A stretch of DNA of 64,000 bases from Hirschia sp964351655 (GTDB taxonomy: Bacteria > Pseudomonadota > Alphaproteobacteria > Caulobacterales > Hyphomonadaceae), in assembly GCA_964351655.1 (NCBI GenBank), contig CAYGPD010000012.1, positions 9,399 to 73,398 on the forward strand. Reading direction: 5' to 3'. Of the stretch, positions 61,491 to 64,000 are shown piece by piece. Position 1 is the stretch's first letter, and each line of letters starts with the position of its first letter. The translations under genes and the position numbers were made by a program. The notes beneath the pieces were generated by a model. The model was not told the origin of the DNA and did no database searches. It saw nothing but the letters and a program-made list of their open reading frames with translations.

Positions 61491-62285
61491 TTAAATTCCC
61501 ATCTGTACGAATAGAGATGTGAGGATGTAGTTGGATGCAAGAATCAAAACAGCACCTGACACGACTGCAAGCGTTGCTGCACGACCCACACCGCCAGCGC
61601 CACCTTTAGAATTGTTGCCTTGGTAGCAGCCCATAATTGCGATAATCATACCAAAGACACCAGCTTTGATTAGGCCCGTAACAATATCATAGACGGTAAC
61701 ATAATCTAATGTATTGCGCAGATAGATTGCACCGTTGAAATCAAGAGATCCGACACTTACAAGCCACCCACCCATAACACCAATTACATCAGCAATAAGT
61801 ACGAGAATTGGCAGAGTAATGGTTGCAGCAATTACTCTAGGGGCAAATAAGAAACGTTCTGGTTTAGTTGAAAGCGTGTGCAAGGCGTCAATTTGTTCAG
61901 ATACCCGCATAGCACCGATTTCAGCGGCGATACCCGCACCAACGCGGCCAGCTAGCATAAGGGCCGCAAATGAGGGACCAAGTTCACGTGTAATACCTAA
62001 CACAACAATATTGGGTACAAATTGTTCAGCGTTAAATCTAGCACCGCCAGTATAAATATTCAGAGCGAGGGCTGCACCGATAAAGATTGCTGTAAGGCCA
62101 ACAACTGGGAGAGAGAAAAAACCAATTTGCACACACTGCCTTAGCACTTCGCGCAAATAAATTTTTGGTGTAATACACGCCAATAATATACGGCCAGCGA
62201 ATATAGTAAGGCGTCCAATTTCTTTGCTGGTTCCAAGAACCATGCGCCCGATAGCCGCGAACGGATTAAATAGTGCAAGGCTCAT
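61491..62285 (-). CDS. MlaE-type ABC transporter permease
   Basis: 264 aa with 5-6 spans. MlaE signature stretch: LGITRELGPSFAALMLAGRVGAGIAAEIGAMRVSEQ (read in part), followed by FLFAPRVIAATITLPIL. The start at 62285 has AGGGTGA upstream and fits the family; an upstream frame opens at 62348 inside the alr end. It ends four bases before mlaF. Together they would move lipids between membranes. Confidence 0.9.
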   Translation of the reverse strand: MSLALFNPFAAIGRMVLGTSKEIGRLTIFAGRILLACITPKIYLREVLRQCVQIGFFSLPVVGLTAIFIGAALALNIYTGGARFNAEQFVPNIVVLGITRELGPSFAALMLAGRVGAGIAAEIGAMRVSEQIDALHTLSTKPERFLFAPRVIAATITLPILVLIADVIGVMGGWLVSVGSLDFNGAIYLRNTLDYVTVYDIVTGLIKAGVFGMIIAIMGCYQGNNSKGGAGGVGRAATLAVVSGAVLILASNYILTSLFVQMGI

Positions 62286-62316
62286 GAAAGGCTCACCCTT
62301 ATAAAATTGTGCGTCC

Positions 62317-63456
62317 TCATAGGGACTGTTTCGGTTGTTCGTATACACGAGGAATACGCGTCCCCAAACATGTTAAAAGTTCATAGCTTGCTGTTGCAGC
62401 AGCACGTGCTTGTTCTTCTAAGTTGGCGTGTTGCCCTAGAAATTCGACCCTGTCCAGAATTGTGGTGTCAGATGGCGCATTTGTGATGTCCAAAGTAATC
62501 AAATCCATTGATACGCGCCCCACTATTGGACAACGCACGCCTTTTATAAAACCAAATCCGTAATTGGATAATGAGCGTAACATTCCGTCAGCATATCCAA
62601 GCGCAACAGTTCCTAGTTTTTGATTTGGGTTTACAGGCGCTGTTGCGCCATACCCTATTGTTGCATCTTGAAAATATTCAGGCGTAAAAATGTTGAGTAG
62701 AGGGGCCGTTAAAGTTGCCGCGTGCTTGGGCGTAAAGATATCTGCGCGAGAATATCCACCATATAGCCCAATTCCCGGGCGTGTAAGATCGAAAGTATAG
62801 TCTTTGCCAAGGCATATACCTGCCGTGTTGCACAATGATTTTTCTGCGTTTGGCCAGATAGATGCAACCTTCTTAAATAGCTCCAATTGACGTGCATTCA
62901 TTGGATGCTCTGGTATATCTGCACATGCAAGGTGACTCATTACCCACCCTATGCGGCCTGATTCAAGCAGCGTTTGTGCTTCGGCAATGTCCTTGATTTG
63001 CAATCCCAACCGGTTCATCCCAGTGTCAACATGTATAGCTGCTGGATAGGGGGCTTGGGCCACTGCCCATAGTTTTACCTGATGAATAGAGTTGAGAGTG
63101 GGAACAATATCGTTTGAAATAACGTCATTGATATTGTCGCTTTGTAATCCATGGAACAAAAACACAAGTGCAAGTGGCCCTACCGCATCTCTCACTTCTA
63201 TAGCTTCATGCGTATGTGCTGTGAAAAATGTTCGGCAACCCGCTTCATAAAGAGCTTGAGCAATTTGAGTTGCACCGAGACCATATGCGTTTGCTTTTAC
63301 GACAGCACCTGTTTCCGCAGTCCCGCTTAATTTGACTAAGGTTTTCCAGTTTTCAACAATGTTCTTTAAATGAATCGTTGCAACAGGACTCGATGACGAA
63401 ATCATTGGTTTAGATTCATAAAAAGAAGATGGTGCGCTTGTCATGGGGTCAGTCAT
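62317..63456 (-). CDS. alr: Alanine racemase
   Basis: 379 aa. The PLP Lys is in VVKANAYGLGA; the second-domain Tyr is in the IGYGATAPV segment; VGRVSMDLITLD is the conserved strand near the substrate site. It converts L- to D-Ala for peptidoglycan. Between dnaB and radA, as in many Alphaproteobacteria, but with mlaE/mlaF inserted on its radA side. Alternative in-frame starts exist (63444 and a later Met). Confidence 0.94.
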   Translation of the reverse strand: MTDPMTSAPSSFYESKPMISSSSPVATIHLKNIVENWKTLVKLSGTAETGAVVKANAYGLGATQIAQALYEAGCRTFFTAHTHEAIEVRDAVGPLALVFLFHGLQSDNINDVISNDIVPTLNSIHQVKLWAVAQAPYPAAIHVDTGMNRLGLQIKDIAEAQTLLESGRIGWVMSHLACADIPEHPMNARQLELFKKVASIWPNAEKSLCNTAGICLGKDYTFDLTRPGIGLYGGYSRADIFTPKHAATLTAPLLNIFTPEYFQDATIGYGATAPVNPNQKLGTVALGYADGMLRSLSNYGFGFIKGVRCPIVGRVSMDLITLDITNAPSDTTILDRVEFLGQHANLEEQARAAATASYELLTCLGTRIPRVYEQPKQSL

Positions 63457-63517
63457 GTCAGGTCAATTAGTCTGATTTTATGGCAAGCGCGAGTGTTTTA
63501 TTGTTTTTATTTGCTTA

Positions 63518-64000
63518 TTACTCGTCATCATTGAAATCATTCGACCTGAATGCCGGGGCCAGATTTCCAAAACGGACGCGGTTAGAATCGAAGGCTAGCT
63601 CTACTTTTCCGATAGGACCGTGACGTTGCTTAGCAATGATGACTTCAGCTTTTCCGGCTTTGGATTCCATTCGCTCTTTCCAGGCAAGGAAGTTCTCGTT
63701 GTTTTCGTCTGGTTCCTGACGTTCAAGATAATAGCTCTCACGATAAACGAACATCACCATATCCGCATCTTGCTCAATCGATCCTGATTCACGAAGGTCA
63801 GACAATTGTGGGCGTTTATCATCACGTTCTTCCACTTTACGAGAAAGCTGGGAGAGGGCGATAACAGGAATAGCAAGCTCTTTAGCCAGTGATTTCATCG
63901 CCATTGTGATTTGAGATACTTCTTGAACACGGCTATCTGATTTTGATCCAGCGGCGGCGGTTACTAGCTGAAGGTAGTCAATTACAAGTAGGTCTAAGCC
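63518..64000 (-). CDS. dnaB: Replicative DNA helicase (partial, 5' end outside window)
   Basis: 160 codons of the C-terminal RecA-like domain. Walker B is LDLLVIDYLQL; motifs ALSQLSRKVE and LSDLRESGSIEQDADMVMFV are diagnostic of DnaB, as is the late AEVIIAKQRHGPIG arginine-finger region. It unwinds DNA at the replication fork. The gene runs off the right edge. Confidence 0.96.
   Translation of the reverse strand, partial: GLDLLVIDYLQLVTAAAGSKSDSRVQEVSQITMAMKSLAKELAIPVIALSQLSRKVEERDDKRPQLSDLRESGSIEQDADMVMFVYRESYYLERQEPDENNENFLAWKERMESKAGKAEVIIAKQRHGPIGKVELAFDSNRVRFGNLAPAFRSNDFNDDE

Noticed and set aside
1..64000. tRNA genes, rRNA, CRISPR arrays, insertion sequences, prophage or riboswitches
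   Set aside because: I scanned the intergenic gaps for cloverleaf arms, repeat-spacer periodicity and transposase genes and found none that held up.

Overview
The window is a gene-dense chromosomal segment of an alphaproteobacterium, with roughly 60 protein genes and no rRNA, tRNA, CRISPR array or insertion sequence that I can recognise. Three things point to a stalked or budding relative of Caulobacter (Hyphomonadaceae/Maricaulales; a Hirschia-like genome would fit the moderate, mid-40s-looking GC): the divK-pleD cell-cycle pair next to rpmG, a holdfast-type (hfs) polysaccharide locus, and conserved alphaproteobacterial blocks (rnr-topA-dprA-plsY, ruvX-gatCAB, dnaB-alr-radA-cvpA-purF). The taxonomic placement is inference.

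Layout. 1-4.1 kb: a partial secreted amidohydrolase, a GST, and a leftward HIT / FemAB-like acyltransferase / RidA series. 4.3-6.5 kb: divK and pleD (translationally coupled) facing rpmG. 6.8-8.4 kb: pckA. 8.5-17.8 kb: a long leftward run with a lipoprotein, a Nudix hydrolase, rnr, an M23 peptidase, topA, dprA and plsY. 17.9-21.5 kb: an accessory patch with an alpha/beta hydrolase, a lipoprotein sulfatase, ruvX and a small lipoprotein. 21.7-27.9 kb: gatC, a GNAT acetyltransferase and gatA, then two small orphan genes, an aldo/keto reductase and gatB. 28-30.2 kb: an RcnB-like protein, arfB and a 2OG/IPNS-type dioxygenase.

30.3-42.5 kb is the most distinctive metabolic region: a holdfast-like Wzx/Wzy exopolysaccharide locus with two tandem Wzy-like polymerases, a membrane-anchored GH5 glycosidase, a SEL1 protein, divergent hfsD / hfsA-hfsB (outer-membrane exporter, co-polymerase, degenerate BY-kinase-like ATPase), and a leftward hfsE - GT2 - hfsH - GT2 operon. 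Together these would start the glycan on a lipid carrier, extend it, deacetylate it, polymerise it and export it. A flippase and the hfa anchor genes are not in the window.

42.7-46.5 kb holds a tight three-gene leftward operon of unknown function (TelA-like helical protein, single-pass membrane protein, coiled-coil protein with a Gly/Arg/Ser-rich tail). It is the best candidate here for an undescribed system. 46.7-53.1 kb: SRAP/HMCES-type peptidase, MarR-NnrU pair, panB, and a YfgM-like/bamB/der operon. 53.2-64 kb (leftward): a highly diverged PEP-carboxylase-like protein with altered catalytic loops, an SDR, purF, cvpA, radA, an Mla-type ABC pair (mlaF/mlaE), alr and the 3' end of dnaB.

Family assignments come from motifs read in the translations. 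No database search was run.
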